A DNA stretch of 64,000 bases from Hyphococcus sp. (GCA_021776335.1 JAJFGB010000010.1:212409-276408), one strand, 5' to 3'. Shown: positions 19,595 through 28,992, counted from the stretch's first letter. Translations and numbers: made by a program. The notes: generated by a model from the letters alone, not told the origin.

Positions 19595-20667
19595 GGGAGG
19601 TTTCGCGCCAATAACGGTCCCAATGCATTTGTCGCCGCAAGAGGAAGGCAGGGCCATAATTTAGCAAACAGTGCAAATTTTGGATTACTCGGATTTATAT
19701 TCGCCATCTTCGCTGCATTGATAAGTCGTACATGATAAGTAAGCGGCATTGGTGCACAGCCCCAAAGTTTCTTATACGCGTAAGAACCGCTGCCAATTCT
19801 GCTGCGCCCAAAATCAAAACCAAGGCGCCCGCCCGCAACCGCACGACGCATCGCCGACCAATAGGCAAAATCATAAGCGCGTGCACGCCGCGCCGCCGGG
19901 CTAGCGCCGACATAATAGGGAAGCACAACATCGCGAAAACAAAAACTCAAAAGCGCGGCAACTGAGACGCCATGATACTCGACTATGGCGATCTCAATAT
20001 CTTCTCGAAAAGCACCCATCAATCCCTGCAAAAACCGCTTGGGAAAGACCGGCGTGCCAAGCTGTCGCAGAGACTGCGCATAAAGCCCATAAAATTCATC
20101 GGCATCACCATCATAACGTATCAACAGATCGCCGCTTCGTTCAGCGGCGATCGTTTTACGAACTTCCGCCCGGCGTTTACGCGGAATAGCATTCAGGTGC
20201 TCAGACTCGCTGACCGGCAGCGCCATCTTAAATCCGGCATAAATACCAGTCTTTGCCAACCAGTCATCGGTGGTTGAAAAATCTGTACGGCACTCAATGT
20301 ATTTAACACCGGCGCCCTCACCGATCGAAACCGCTTCTGACAACAATACCTTCAATGCGGTTTCATCATCCGCAAGCGGTCCGCCGCCGACAGTAAAAGG
20401 CGTCGAAATCAGTGACCGACCCAGAAGCGGCGCCTTGACATCAACAAGCGGCAAAACGCCTACAGTCCGTCCATCTCGTCGCGCGGTCAAATAGAGCGCA
20501 TCATACCCGTAGGTCGACTGAACAACCTCTCCCCATGACGACAAATGAAAGAAAGATCCGCCTGCATGGGCGCGCACATATGCATCCCATGATACAGGAT
20601 CAGACGCCTTGCCGATTGCCACCTCTATCGTCGTCACATTTTGAATCTGTGTTGGCGCCGCACTCAT
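19591..20667 (-). CDS. FemAB-family protein, XrtA/PEP-CTERM-associated
   Basis: 358 residues with the GNAT-like FemAB fold. Diagnostic parts are SFFHLSSWGEVVQSTYGY near the N-terminus, RKRRAEVRKTIAAERSG in the middle and YDFAYWSAMRRAVAGG with FDFGRSR in the second domain. FemAB proteins add aminoacyl groups from tRNA; members in exosortase loci (TIGR03019-like) are thought to modify polysaccharide precursors or proteins, without proof. Its ATG overlaps the stop of the upstream deacetylase (ATGA), and its stop overlaps the glycosyltransferase start (GTGA), so the three are translationally coupled. Confidence 0.87.
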   Translation of the reverse strand: MSAAPTQIQNVTTIEVAIGKASDPVSWDAYVRAHAGGSFFHLSSWGEVVQSTYGYDALYLTARRDGRTVGVLPLVDVKAPLLGRSLISTPFTVGGGPLADDETALKVLLSEAVSIGEGAGVKYIECRTDFSTTDDWLAKTGIYAGFKMALPVSESEHLNAIPRKRRAEVRKTIAAERSGDLLIRYDGDADEFYGLYAQSLRQLGTPVFPKRFLQGLMGAFREDIEIAIVEYHGVSVAALLSFCFRDVVLPYYVGASPAARRARAYDFAYWSAMRRAVAGGRLGFDFGRSRIGSGSYAYKKLWGCAPMPLTYHVRLINAAKMANINPSNPKFALFAKLWPCLPLAATNALGPLLARNLP

Positions 20668-21542
20668 GCCGACGCCCGCAACCCGAGCGCATCATCAATC
20701 CGGCGCCATTGAAACGCGCTGAGCATTCTGGAAAGCTTGCCGGGCATCGCCTCAATGTTGAGATAGTGGCGCATTTTTGATTTCAACGATGCGCTGCGTA
20801 TACGGGGTTGACCTGTATCAATCTCCCAGGGGTGGAAATAAAAAATCGCAGGACCGTTGAGAGACGCGGCGGCTCGTTTCATCAACGCCTTTGACAGCGG
20901 GACAGGACTGACGCGAAACCGACCACCGCCCGCACAACTAATCCGTTTCCCCAATATGTCGACGGTCGCCACCGGCGCCTCGATAAAATTATCGCCGTCG
21001 ATCGGCTGGTGACAATCTCTGCGCCCGCAAGGATCACCATAGTGGTCATGGGCGACAGGATGAGAACTTGAAGAATACAAATGCCCGGCTTCCGCTAATA
21101 CGTCATGAGCCCAGGGCGTCGTGCTATCAATGGAAAACCCCGCGGCGCGGTAGCCCATCACCGCGACGCCACCGATATCCTCGAGGAGCTTTTTTGTTTT
21201 CAGCACGTCTTCTCGAAAGGCGGCGCTGGTCTGTTGAGTGACTTTGGTATGATCAAACCCGTGGCTCGCCACTTCATGGCCCCGCGCAACGATATCTCGA
21301 ACAAGCGACGGATCGCGCTCGGCAACCCAGCCAAGAATAAAAAAAGTCGCTTTAACGTTGTGCTTGTCAAACAGATCAAGACACCGCCGTGTCGACGCGC
21401 CCACCCGCAGTGGAAAATCATCCCAGGCGTTGCGTGAAATCACCTTGGAGAACGCCCAAACCTGAAAATAATCCTCTACGTCGACGGAAAGCGCGAACTT
21501 CCGATCCGCGTCTGCTGCTTTCCCGTATGATGCGTCAGCCAA
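20664..21542 (-). CDS. XrtA-associated polysaccharide deacetylase (NodB/CE4)
   Basis: A CE4 deacetylase that would remove acetyl groups from exopolysaccharide. Motif 1 is SVDVEDYFQ, with the catalytic base and metal Asp, and motif 2 is SHGFDH, with two metal histidines. RAAGFS and FYFHPWEID complete the active site; this combination is typical of the exosortase-associated subfamily (TIGR03006). The frame is open to 21698 inside the ATPase gene. I prefer the TTG at 21542 (292 residues) because it lies 22 bp after the ATPase stop and has a GGGAAA ribosome site, but the start is uncertain. There is no signal peptide, so it acts in the cytoplasm or is exported some other way. Confidence 0.85.
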   Translation of the reverse strand: MADASYGKAADADRKFALSVDVEDYFQVWAFSKVISRNAWDDFPLRVGASTRRCLDLFDKHNVKATFFILGWVAERDPSLVRDIVARGHEVASHGFDHTKVTQQTSAAFREDVLKTKKLLEDIGGVAVMGYRAAGFSIDSTTPWAHDVLAEAGHLYSSSSHPVAHDHYGDPCGRRDCHQPIDGDNFIEAPVATVDILGKRISCAGGGRFRVSPVPLSKALMKRAAASLNGPAIFYFHPWEIDTGQPRIRSASLKSKMRHYLNIEAMPGKLSRMLSAFQWRRIDDALGLRASA

Positions 21543-21564
21543 GTCGATTTCCCGCCAGATGACT

Positions 21565-22974
21565 CTACTGCCAAGAGTCGCGAATTTCCCGAAGCAACGT
21601 CTCGGCGCGCGAGAGGCTATCAACAATTTCGGTGCGATTGTTGAGGCGGCGCTTGTCGATGTCCGACATTTTCTTGCGTAACCGCAACAAACTAGCATGT
21701 GCCTGTCTCAATTCATCGCGCGTATCATTGAGAGAGCGATTAACCGTTTTCCGCCATTGCGGCGCACTAGTTTGAGATGCCCGGAGGTCTCGCGCCATTT
21801 GAGCGATACTGCTCATGGATGTCGTTTCACCATCGCCAGGTGGCGACTTGGCGGGCTCTTTCAGCATTGGTAATTTCGTGTCATTCGTCACCGCTGCAAT
21901 TGCAGACGCGACATCGCTAAGCGTCGCTTCATGGCGAGGTTGATCCATGTCTTCGTGCGCGCCCTCGCTCCGGCGACTTGCTCGAAGGCGGTCAAAGACA
22001 CTCGATGAGGAAACCGGCGGCGCCATCAGCGACACATCAGTTTGCGGCAACCGCGGCGTATCATCGCCGGGATCTTCGCTATTGGCTGGCGCCAATACAT
22101 TTTCTTCTTCATCAAGAGACTTCACCAACGGCATAATGCCCGGCTTCACGCCATTGGGCGCCAGTTTTTCTTCGCGCAGCTCCGATAAAACGATATTAAC
22201 AATCTCCCGCGTGACCTCATGTCGCTTTTCCAGGAAGCAATAAAGCATCAAGCGATTGCATAGAGTATTCACACGGCGAGGCAGCCCGCTGGTCTCAGCA
22301 AAAATGGCCGCGAAAGCTTCCTCTGAAAACCCCGGGTCTTCCTGCCAGTCAGCGACGGACAGCCGATGCAGAATATATTCCCTTGTTTCGTCTTCAGACA
22401 GACTTTCCAAGTGATAGGAAGCAATGACACGCTGGCGAAGCTGCTCCATTTTCGGAGACTCAATCGTATTGCGAAACTCCGGCTGCCCCACGAGGAAAAC
22501 CTGGAAAAGTGGCGTGCCATCGTAATCCATATTCGACAGCATTCGAAGCTCCTCCAGTGTTTCATGGGGCAGGTTTTGCGCCTCATCCATCACAAGAAGC
22601 ACGCGGCGACCTGAATTGAGCTGGTCGAACAAAAAATCTTCAAAGGCCGCCAGTTGCCCCGCCCGGCCGGGAGCTTCCGGTTCAACACGGAAAGCGGATA
22701 GAATATGTCCGAGTAATTCGTCCGATTTGACATTCGACGTTAAAAGATGCGCCGCGGCGACCTCGGAACCGTTCAGTTGATCCAGCAAATGGCCAATCAA
22801 CATAGATTTTCCGGCGCCAATCGGTCCCGTAATCACAATGAAGCCCTCGGCCTGTTTCAGGCCGTAATGGAGATATGCCATTGCCTTATTGTGACTGCGG
22901 CTGCCAAAAAAGAACCGTGGATCGGGGCTCAGCTTAAATGGCGCACCGGATAAACCGAAATACTCTTCATACAT
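21565..22974 (-). CDS. XrtA-associated AAA ATPase (ExeA/GspA-like)
   Basis: 469 residues. The N-terminal AAA domain (about 1-270) begins with YFGLSGAPFKLSPDPRFFF. It has Walker A GPIGAGKS, Walker B LLVMDEAQNL and a sensor/arginine-finger region including SGLPRRVNTLCNR. The C-terminal part (about 280-469) is low-complexity and then coiled-coil, with no membrane helix visible. This fits the TIGR03015 family that accompanies exosortase-type exopolysaccharide loci; its task (perhaps driving export or assembly) is not known. Its ATG overlaps the stop of the upstream beta-barrel gene by 1 bp (TAATG). Confidence 0.88.
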   Translation of the reverse strand: MYEEYFGLSGAPFKLSPDPRFFFGSRSHNKAMAYLHYGLKQAEGFIVITGPIGAGKSMLIGHLLDQLNGSEVAAAHLLTSNVKSDELLGHILSAFRVEPEAPGRAGQLAAFEDFLFDQLNSGRRVLLVMDEAQNLPHETLEELRMLSNMDYDGTPLFQVFLVGQPEFRNTIESPKMEQLRQRVIASYHLESLSEDETREYILHRLSVADWQEDPGFSEEAFAAIFAETSGLPRRVNTLCNRLMLYCFLEKRHEVTREIVNIVLSELREEKLAPNGVKPGIMPLVKSLDEEENVLAPANSEDPGDDTPRLPQTDVSLMAPPVSSSSVFDRLRASRRSEGAHEDMDQPRHEATLSDVASAIAAVTNDTKLPMLKEPAKSPPGDGETTSMSSIAQMARDLRASQTSAPQWRKTVNRSLNDTRDELRQAHASLLRLRKKMSDIDKRRLNNRTEIVDSLSRAETLLREIRDSWQ

Positions 22975-24668
22975 TACTGTAGGTCCAAACTTACACCGAC
23001 CATTACTGTATTTTCACCATACTCGAGCCCGACATTCTCGGAAAATCGCTCGGCGTGCGACACTTCGAGAAAAGCGGACACATTTTTGAAGATGCTATAT
23101 GAGCCGCCGATGCGGCCAATAACCGTCGTCGTCTCGCCATTACTGGCGGCAAGCACAGCACAATCGGCAACCGCATCAAACAAAGGATCCGTAGGATCAA
23201 ATCCGAAAATCAAAGGGTTTGCCTCACACGTGGCAGTGTCAACTGTTGTATCAGCGCGGCGCACATCAAGGTTTCCATATCCGTTCATGCGACGTGACAA
23301 CGTCCGTCGCAACCGAATTCCCGCGCCGAGTGTATTTGATTGCCGAAACCCGAAATCATCATCTCTATACGTTCCATCTATCGTGACCAACGACCTTCCG
23401 AAACTGCCCCTGACTGAGACACGAACAGAATCTGACACAGCAACACCGGTTGTCTGCGCCGAAAAACCATTTAACCCGCGCGCAACAAAATTTGCGCTGT
23501 TTATCACGTTGCGCGGCGACAATTCGTCTCCCTGGCGCAACTTGTCAGCAAAATCCAGCGTTTGAATTTGCGTTGTTCGAAATCCTGTCGCCACCGATTG
23601 CGAACGGGTGCGAAAACTGCGACTCGCATTCGCGGTTAAGAACAGCCGCTTCGTCAATTGATAAGAAGCATCCGCGTCGATAAAATCATCACCGTACCGC
23701 TCACCATATTCAAAACGAATCTGCGAGCGCGGACCAGGCTGCGCTGTGAATCCCGCCCGCCAGGTCACGCCAGACAGTGCGTCATCACTGAAAAACAAAG
23801 AACTGGCGCCCTGAGTTTCGACTTCGTCATAGCCAATAGCGCCGCTCAATGCGAATTGGCGGCTGAGGGCGAATTGTGCGTCGAGATTGACTGAACCTTG
23901 TTGATAACCGAAATCCGGAAAAGGCAGTGGCGCGTCTTCTGTTGTATCGGTGCCGTAGGCCGTAAGACGAAACCGCACTGTGTCCAGCAATGCTCCACTT
24001 TGATAGCTCGCCAACACTTCGTGGGAAGTTGAATCATTTCCAGCCGTTCCAGACAGAAAATTCAACCTGGTATTTGAGTCTCCAACAAATGCTTGCGAAA
24101 AACGGTACCGCATCTCGACGGTCGATTGATTGCCAAGCTCATGATATACATATGGGCTTGCGACATATGAATGCACATTTGCGCGCTGACCGCGCCCCGC
24201 ATTAATGTTTCCGGAAAATCTTGCATTATCGCCAACCAGCTGGCGCGTCGATGACCCGGACAGGTCAAAGTAAAGCCAATTATCTGCCGCCGTAAATGTG
24301 CTGGTGGCGCCAATTCTCTGATTGACGACGAAATCCGATTGATCGCTGATATATGAAAAATCAAGGTCGCCAAGGATTATCGCGGTGACCCGCTTCTTGC
24401 TGATGATTGCTCCACCCGACAATCCAGTTGAAAGAATGATATCATCATTCTTTCCGGCGCCATTTTGAAGATTAATATTGTCAGAATAAGTAACACGGGC
24501 CGATACGCCTGCTGAATAACCCAGATAGTCCGTTCTGAGTTTCAATGGTGCATTTGTCTGCGAAACCTGCGCTGCGCCAGCGCCGACCGTCGCGCAAATA
24601 GCTGCGCTGGTTGCGGCAACAACTTTAAGCCAGCACGTGGCAAAACGGATTTTCTTATTCGGCTCCAT
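22974..24668 (-). CDS. Outer-membrane beta-barrel protein, XrtA/PEP-CTERM-associated (TIGR03016-like)
   Basis: 564 residues from the ATG at 24668, chosen because AAGGGG lies 9-14 bp upstream and a signal peptide follows (basic start, hydrophobic core, cut near GAGAA/QV). The frame is open to 24749 within the kinase gene. The mature protein is made of alternating amphipathic strands (GVSARVTYSDNINL, LDFSYISDQSDF, MRYRFSQAF) and ends in GVSLDLQ, as expected of a barrel. By position it could be the outer-membrane exit or anchoring protein of the polysaccharide system, in the way of large barrels of other EPS systems; that is inference. Confidence 0.82.
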   Translation of the reverse strand: MEPNKKIRFATCWLKVVAATSAAICATVGAGAAQVSQTNAPLKLRTDYLGYSAGVSARVTYSDNINLQNGAGKNDDIILSTGLSGGAIISKKRVTAIILGDLDFSYISDQSDFVVNQRIGATSTFTAADNWLYFDLSGSSTRQLVGDNARFSGNINAGRGQRANVHSYVASPYVYHELGNQSTVEMRYRFSQAFVGDSNTRLNFLSGTAGNDSTSHEVLASYQSGALLDTVRFRLTAYGTDTTEDAPLPFPDFGYQQGSVNLDAQFALSRQFALSGAIGYDEVETQGASSLFFSDDALSGVTWRAGFTAQPGPRSQIRFEYGERYGDDFIDADASYQLTKRLFLTANASRSFRTRSQSVATGFRTTQIQTLDFADKLRQGDELSPRNVINSANFVARGLNGFSAQTTGVAVSDSVRVSVRGSFGRSLVTIDGTYRDDDFGFRQSNTLGAGIRLRRTLSRRMNGYGNLDVRRADTTVDTATCEANPLIFGFDPTDPLFDAVADCAVLAASNGETTTVIGRIGGSYSIFKNVSAFLEVSHAERFSENVGLEYGENTVMVGVSLDLQ

Positions 24669-25557
24669 GGAGAGCACCCCTTGTTTGGCTATGATGCGCG
24701 GCCTGATCCCCCGCGCCATCACGGCGATCATATGATTCATAAGACTCATAGTGCGATCCGCCCGAACCGATCAAACACCGATTTAGCATCAAATTCACGT
24801 TCGGATTGGCGTCCAGCAATTCGTCGATTGCCGATGCGACAGCTGGCTCGGGTGTCGCATTTGCTTCCACCACAAAGACTATTTCATCGGCAAATTTCGA
24901 AAGAATCACCGCTTCCGCGGCAGCGAGCACCGGCGGAGCGTCAACAATAATGAGGCCCCCAGACCAGGCAGCCGATAAATCGGCCCAAAATGGTTGCGCC
25001 GCCTCGCCGGAAAAAAGCTCTGTCGCCCGCTCTACCGGCGCCCCCTCGGGCAAAACCGATAGCGGCGCCTGGGTCGCCTGCTGACAATAAGCGCCAAAAT
25101 CCTGAGCTGAATCAGTCAACACATCCGAGAGCCCTGGACCGCGCGGGAGATCAAGATGGGTACGAACCCTGGGCCGCATCAAGTCAGCGTCAACAAGCAA
25201 TGTATCGATCTGATCTTCGAGAGCCAGACTGAGCGCAAGATTGACAGCGCTGTAGGTTTTGCCTTCTCCAGCGCGTGCCGATGTCACGAGGACAATATTG
25301 CGACGCCTTTCGGCCGATCGATATGCACGCCCTTCGCCAGCCGTATTCAAATATCCGATCCGCCGCAACAGGCGCCGCTTCACAGCGCGCAACTCCTGCG
25401 CGAGCTGCGATGATCGCGCTGCAGGGTGATAAAATCCTTGTGTCCCCAGATGGCCAAAATCAAGATTGAACGCCGCTGGTTTCGAGACGCGACCACGCTG
25501 TCGGGATTTAGCCGGCAATGCGATGGCGCCCTGGCCCGCTTTTTCGATCACACTCAT
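24655..25557 (-). CDS. Polysaccharide tyrosine autokinase (CpsD/BY-kinase)
   Basis: A 300-residue cytoplasmic BY-kinase. Walker A is SARAGEGKTYSAVN, Walker A' is LLVDADLMRP and Walker B is LIIVDAP. The tail has a tyrosine cluster (HYESYESYDRRD), the usual autophosphorylation target. It would work with the chain-length protein encoded upstream, whose cytoplasmic end activates such kinases; cycles of phosphorylation control polymer length. The family matches the exosortase-associated TIGR03018 type. The ATG overlaps the upstream stop (ATGA). Confidence 0.9.
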   Translation of the reverse strand: MSVIEKAGQGAIALPAKSRQRGRVSKPAAFNLDFGHLGTQGFYHPAARSSQLAQELRAVKRRLLRRIGYLNTAGEGRAYRSAERRRNIVLVTSARAGEGKTYSAVNLALSLALEDQIDTLLVDADLMRPRVRTHLDLPRGPGLSDVLTDSAQDFGAYCQQATQAPLSVLPEGAPVERATELFSGEAAQPFWADLSAAWSGGLIIVDAPPVLAAAEAVILSKFADEIVFVVEANATPEPAVASAIDELLDANPNVNLMLNRCLIGSGGSHYESYESYDRRDGAGDQAAHHSQTRGALHGAE

Positions 25558-27098
25558 CTGCGCGCCCCCGCCAGTGAAGCAGCGTTTTCTAGCGCCGCCG
25601 TCTCAAGGGTTAAATCCGCGGGCAATCGAAAGACGGAATAGTATGTATACAGCGCACCGACTGACGCCAAGACAGCGCATGCTGCCGCAAGTCTCATCCG
25701 ATCGCGCCGACGCGCCGCAATTACTCCGGCAGAAGAAACTTCACTGACTGCGCCCAGGACTGGCAAACCAAAAGCTTCGTGCAGCTCGCTTGCCTGCGTA
25801 TAACTCTTGTCAAGTAACGTCAGCACAAACGCAGCCCCAACACCGACGCCAACACTGAGCACAAGCACGCCGAAAATTAAAAAAAGCCGCGGCGGGTCGA
25901 TAGGTGTTAGCGCAATTTGCGGGCGCTCAAATACCTGATATTCCACGCCGCGCCCTGCTGCGCCCAGTGATCTGGTAAGCTGCAATCGATCTCGGCGCGC
26001 AAGCAACTCTTCATATGTTTTTTGAGTTTGCTCATACTCGCGAATGATCTGCCGCAACGCCGCCTCAACAGCCGGCGCCGCGCCAACAGCAGAGTCGAGT
26101 GCGCCAAGCTCTGCACTCAATCGCTGTTCTCGATCTTGAAGAAGAACCACTGTGTCCTGCGCCACGCGCAGCTCCGACTGCAAGCGGACATACTCCGGAT
26201 TTGACGATGGCGCATTGGCGCCCACTTGCTCCAACGCCACAATGCGCGCAAGGACGCCGCGAATATCAGGATGGCTCTCTTCATACTGACTGCGCAACGC
26301 CGCCAATTCCATTTTCATCTGGTCAAGTTCATCGCCGGATGTTGAGCGAGGGGTGGCTGACAATAAATTCCGCAGCGTTAAAATGCGGCCTTTCGTGCGC
26401 TCAAACTCTTCACTAACGCGCGTTAATTCGTTTTCCTTTAACTCGCGACGGCGAATGTTGTTCTGACTGGAGAAAAGCTCGGCGGCGTTCTGGCGCCGGA
26501 ACGATGCGACAGCATTTTCATTGGCGGTGAGTTTTTCCTCATATTCCTCTATCTGGAGGTTGAGCCGCCGGCGCGCCGCCTCATCTTCCGCCAGACTGGC
26601 GCCAAGATCCTGCTCGATCAGGAGATTAAGGACGGCGTCTACAACTTTTTGCGCGATCACCGGGTCGCCGTTTCTGTACGATATGACAAAATACATATCG
26701 CGCGGGCTTTCGATCTCAATTTGACCGGCAACCCATGTCGCAAGGGCTTCCATTTTTGCACGCCGCTCAATCGGCGATCGCGCATCAATTATTTCGTCCA
26801 TTCCCGAGCGCAGGATTATTTCTTCGACGTTGGGGCGTGTCAGGAGTTGCATTTGCATCACCTCGACACGCTGAGAATAATCGGGGCGCGCAATGACACC
26901 GTTCAGGACCGGATCAAGGATTGTTTCGGTCTGTACATAGATATGAGCGCGAGATTCAAATTTGTCTGGCAACATCCAAACGACAAACCACCCCAGCAAT
27001 GCCGCTGAACCGGCTATGGCGACGGCGATCCATCGCCGCCGCCAAATCCCGTTCAACTGGCGAAGCACCGGTTGAGGCAGATCAGAAAATTCAAACAC
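25554..27098 (-). CDS. Polysaccharide chain-length determinant (Wzz/PCP family, XrtA-associated)
   Basis: 514 residues starting at GTG. It has one transmembrane helix near residues 23-45, a large periplasmic part with a Wzz domain and long coiled coils (about 165-380), and a Pro-rich second helix near 405-430 (IDPPRLFLIFGVLVL). A further hydrophobic stretch lies near 465-487. The layout is that of polysaccharide co-polymerases which set chain length and regulate a partner kinase, here the separate CpsD-like protein next door (a split PCP-2a arrangement). It corresponds to the TIGR03007 type found in exosortase loci. Confidence 0.9.
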   Translation of the reverse strand: MFEFSDLPQPVLRQLNGIWRRRWIAVAIAGSAALLGWFVVWMLPDKFESRAHIYVQTETILDPVLNGVIARPDYSQRVEVMQMQLLTRPNVEEIILRSGMDEIIDARSPIERRAKMEALATWVAGQIEIESPRDMYFVISYRNGDPVIAQKVVDAVLNLLIEQDLGASLAEDEAARRRLNLQIEEYEEKLTANENAVASFRRQNAAELFSSQNNIRRRELKENELTRVSEEFERTKGRILTLRNLLSATPRSTSGDELDQMKMELAALRSQYEESHPDIRGVLARIVALEQVGANAPSSNPEYVRLQSELRVAQDTVVLLQDREQRLSAELGALDSAVGAAPAVEAALRQIIREYEQTQKTYEELLARRDRLQLTRSLGAAGRGVEYQVFERPQIALTPIDPPRLFLIFGVLVLSVGVGVGAAFVLTLLDKSYTQASELHEAFGLPVLGAVSEVSSAGVIAARRRDRMRLAAACAVLASVGALYTYYSVFRLPADLTLETAALENAASLAGARR

Positions 27099-27135
27099 TA
27101 CGCACCATTCCCCAAAATCCGGCCAAGACGTGTCG

Positions 27136-27780
27136 TTAAAACACGCTTTCCGGAATCAAAATCACATCGCCGGGCAGCACCGGCACATTCGCCGCAATTT
27201 TGCCTTTGCGTAATAGATCATCGAGGCGCAGACGGTAGGACTGGCGATCCTCACCTTTGCCCCGGATCAAAACGGCGCGATTGCCCGCAGCGAATTGGGT
27301 TAACCCGCCAACCGTCACCATCACATCAAGCACAGTCATACCGGCCTGGTAAGGCAGCGCGGTTGGTTGCTGCGCTTCACCGAGCACACGAACTTGTTGG
27401 TCAAAAGTAGAAGAGAAGTTGCTGACGATAACCGTCACTTCAGGATTCTTTACATATTGGCGCAGTGACCGTTCGAGGTCGCCCGCCAATTGTGACGGTG
27501 TTTTGCTTGAAGCAACCATATCTTCAACAAGCGGCGTTGAAATCCGCCCGTCAGGCCGCACAGTTACGTTGGTTGAAAGCTCCGGCGCCCGCCAGACAAA
27601 AATCTCTAGCTGGTCAAGAGGGCCAATGAGATAGTCAGGCGCGGCATCAGCGGCGCCCGCAGCAGTCGACGGCGCCGCACTCAATTGTTCGCCGCCGCCC
27701 GGAAATGACGAACAGCCGGCGATAACAAACGCGGCCGCAACAACCATCACGCGTCGGCAAAATTTAGTAACGTTAATCAT
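27136..27780 (-). CDS. Polysaccharide export lipoprotein (Wza-like, XrtA-associated)
   Basis: 214 residues from the ATG at 27780, which has a good ribosome site (GGAAGAG); an open frame to 27876 is ignored. A lipoprotein signal ends in the lipobox VIAGC (Cys23). The poly_export domain starts with DYLIGPLDQLEIFVWRAPELS, and an SLBB-like domain follows (LGEAQQPTALPYQAGMTVLD). It forms the periplasmic and outer-membrane channel part of the export machine. It is the first gene of the eight-gene operon, preceded by a sigma-54-type promoter. Confidence 0.92.
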   Translation of the reverse strand: MINVTKFCRRVMVVAAAFVIAGCSSFPGGGEQLSAAPSTAAGAADAAPDYLIGPLDQLEIFVWRAPELSTNVTVRPDGRISTPLVEDMVASSKTPSQLAGDLERSLRQYVKNPEVTVIVSNFSSTFDQQVRVLGEAQQPTALPYQAGMTVLDVMVTVGGLTQFAAGNRAVLIRGKGEDRQSYRLRLDDLLRKGKIAANVPVLPGDVILIPESVF

Positions 27781-27859
27781 GATCTCTTCCTTGAAGTGTT
27801 CAAATAAGCGCCAAATTCGGCGCAATCCCGCTGTATTCCCATCGATAGTGTAATGGCAT

Positions 27860-27875
27860 CGCAAGTTCTTTGCCA
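27860..27875 (-). promoter_or_regulatory. Sigma-54 (-24/-12) promoter of the exopolysaccharide operon
   Basis: The minus strand reads TGGCAAAGAACTTGCG. It matches the consensus TGGCACG-N4-TTGC at 9 of 11 positions, with the invariant GG and GC at correct spacing. The predicted start is near 27850, giving a leader of about 70 bases before the export lipoprotein gene. Confidence 0.65.
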
Positions 27876-27929
27876 TGCCCTCATCCCATAGGTGAGACAG
27901 CTGTTTTGCACGGTTTCGCGAAGTTTAAG

Positions 27930-28068
27930 GGAATCATCGCGTTGCACCCCACTCCTCCCGCGAACCCGTCGCAACAATTCACTGATTCCCCGGAATCAGC
28001 AGGTGATTCGCACGTTGGCGGCGACGATTATCCCTGGTGATTCGACTGATCCGCCACGCGCCGGAATC
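27930..28068. promoter_or_regulatory. Putative enhancer/operator array with palindrome
   Basis: The 320 bp between the export gene and the sugar transferase gene hold no gene. They contain a perfect 8-bp inverted repeat, CTGATTCC-CC-GGAATCAG, at 27982-27999. Related half-sites lie around it: GGAATCAT at 27930, GTGATTCG at 28003 and 28037, and GGAATCC at 28062. They sit about 55-190 bp upstream of the sigma-54 promoter, the usual place for an enhancer-binding activator. In other XrtA loci the activator is PrsR; its gene is not in the window, so the link is inference. Confidence 0.45.
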
Positions 28069-28100
28069 CAACTTTCAGATTCAAAATAAACTGCTGGAAA

Positions 28101-28934
28101 TTATCGACTGCCAAGTCCGAATAGCGCAACCCGGACGGTCATCAACAAAATCACAAGGTCCATCATCGGTGAAAAGTGACGGATATAATAAAGATCATAA
28201 CGCAATTTGTTTCGGGCGCCTTCGACCGATGCGGCGTATTCATACTTTACTTGCGCCCAGCCAGTAATCCCCGGCTTCACGAGATGGCGCCGATGATAAT
28301 GAGGAATTTCCTGCTCCAAAACCTCAACGAATTCCGGGCGCTCCGGGCGCGGTCCAACGAGACTCATTTCGCCCCGCAAGACGTTAATTGCCTGCGGCAA
28401 TTCATCGATCCTGAATTTGCGTAGAAAGCGGCCCACCCGCGTCGCGCGATCATCATGCACAGCGGCATATTGCGGGCCTTTGCTCTCCGCATCTACCTTC
28501 ATCGATCGAAATTTTAAAACGTGAAATATACGCCCCTGATACCCAACACGCTTCTGGCGGTAGATCACCGGGCCCTCACTATCGAGCTTGATGGCGATCA
28601 CCGTCGCCAAAAGCAGCGGCGTCAGAAATATGAGGAGTAACAAACAGAAAACAAAATCAAACGCCTGTTTGGCGTCAGCCATTCCCGGTCCATTAATCAC
28701 AGCAGCCGCATCACGAAAGGCCGCTGCATCAAACCGTTCCAGACTAAGTGCGCCGTCTCGCGACGCATTCTTCGCACCGGGCTGATATGAATCGCGATGC
28801 AGCGTTAACGCGGATTGACCATTTGCTCTGGCCAAAATCATGACGCGCCAGCTCAATGCAGCAAAAGCAGCAGCGACAGCGAAAAAAACCCCGTAGATCG
28901 GCAGCATCCCCAGCTCCGAAATCGACTCTTTCAA
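28101..28934 (-). CDS. Bacterial sugar transferase (phosphoglycosyl transferase), short form
   Basis: 277 residues; the enzyme that starts the polysaccharide repeat by putting a sugar phosphate on undecaprenyl phosphate. The catalytic domain shows [20 protein letters not shown] (catalytic Asp-Glu), [12 protein letters not shown] and [14 protein letters not shown]. Sequence style matches exosortase-associated transferases (TIGR03013-like), but those usually have about 450 residues with four or five N-terminal helices and a nucleotide-binding-like domain; here only one helix (about 10-33) precedes the membrane re-entrant helix (about 93-117). It has its own sigma-54-like promoter. Confidence 0.88.
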   Translation of the reverse strand: MKESISELGMLPIYGVFFAVAAAFAALSWRVMILARANGQSALTLHRDSYQPGAKNASRDGALSLERFDAAAFRDAAAVINGPGMADAKQAFDFVFCLLLLIFLTPLLLATVIAIKLDSEGPVIYRQKRVGYQGRIFHVLKFRSMKVDAESKGPQYAAVHDDRATRVGRFLRKFRIDELPQAINVLRGEMSLVGPRPERPEFVEVLEQEIPHYHRRHLVKPGITGWAQVKYEYAASVEGARNKLRYDLYYIRHFSPMMDLVILLMTVRVALFGLGSR

Positions 28935-28992
28935 AACACGCTGTTCTGGAACGCGCCGAGCCGTTTCAACATGGAACGAACCAGTGCCCCCT

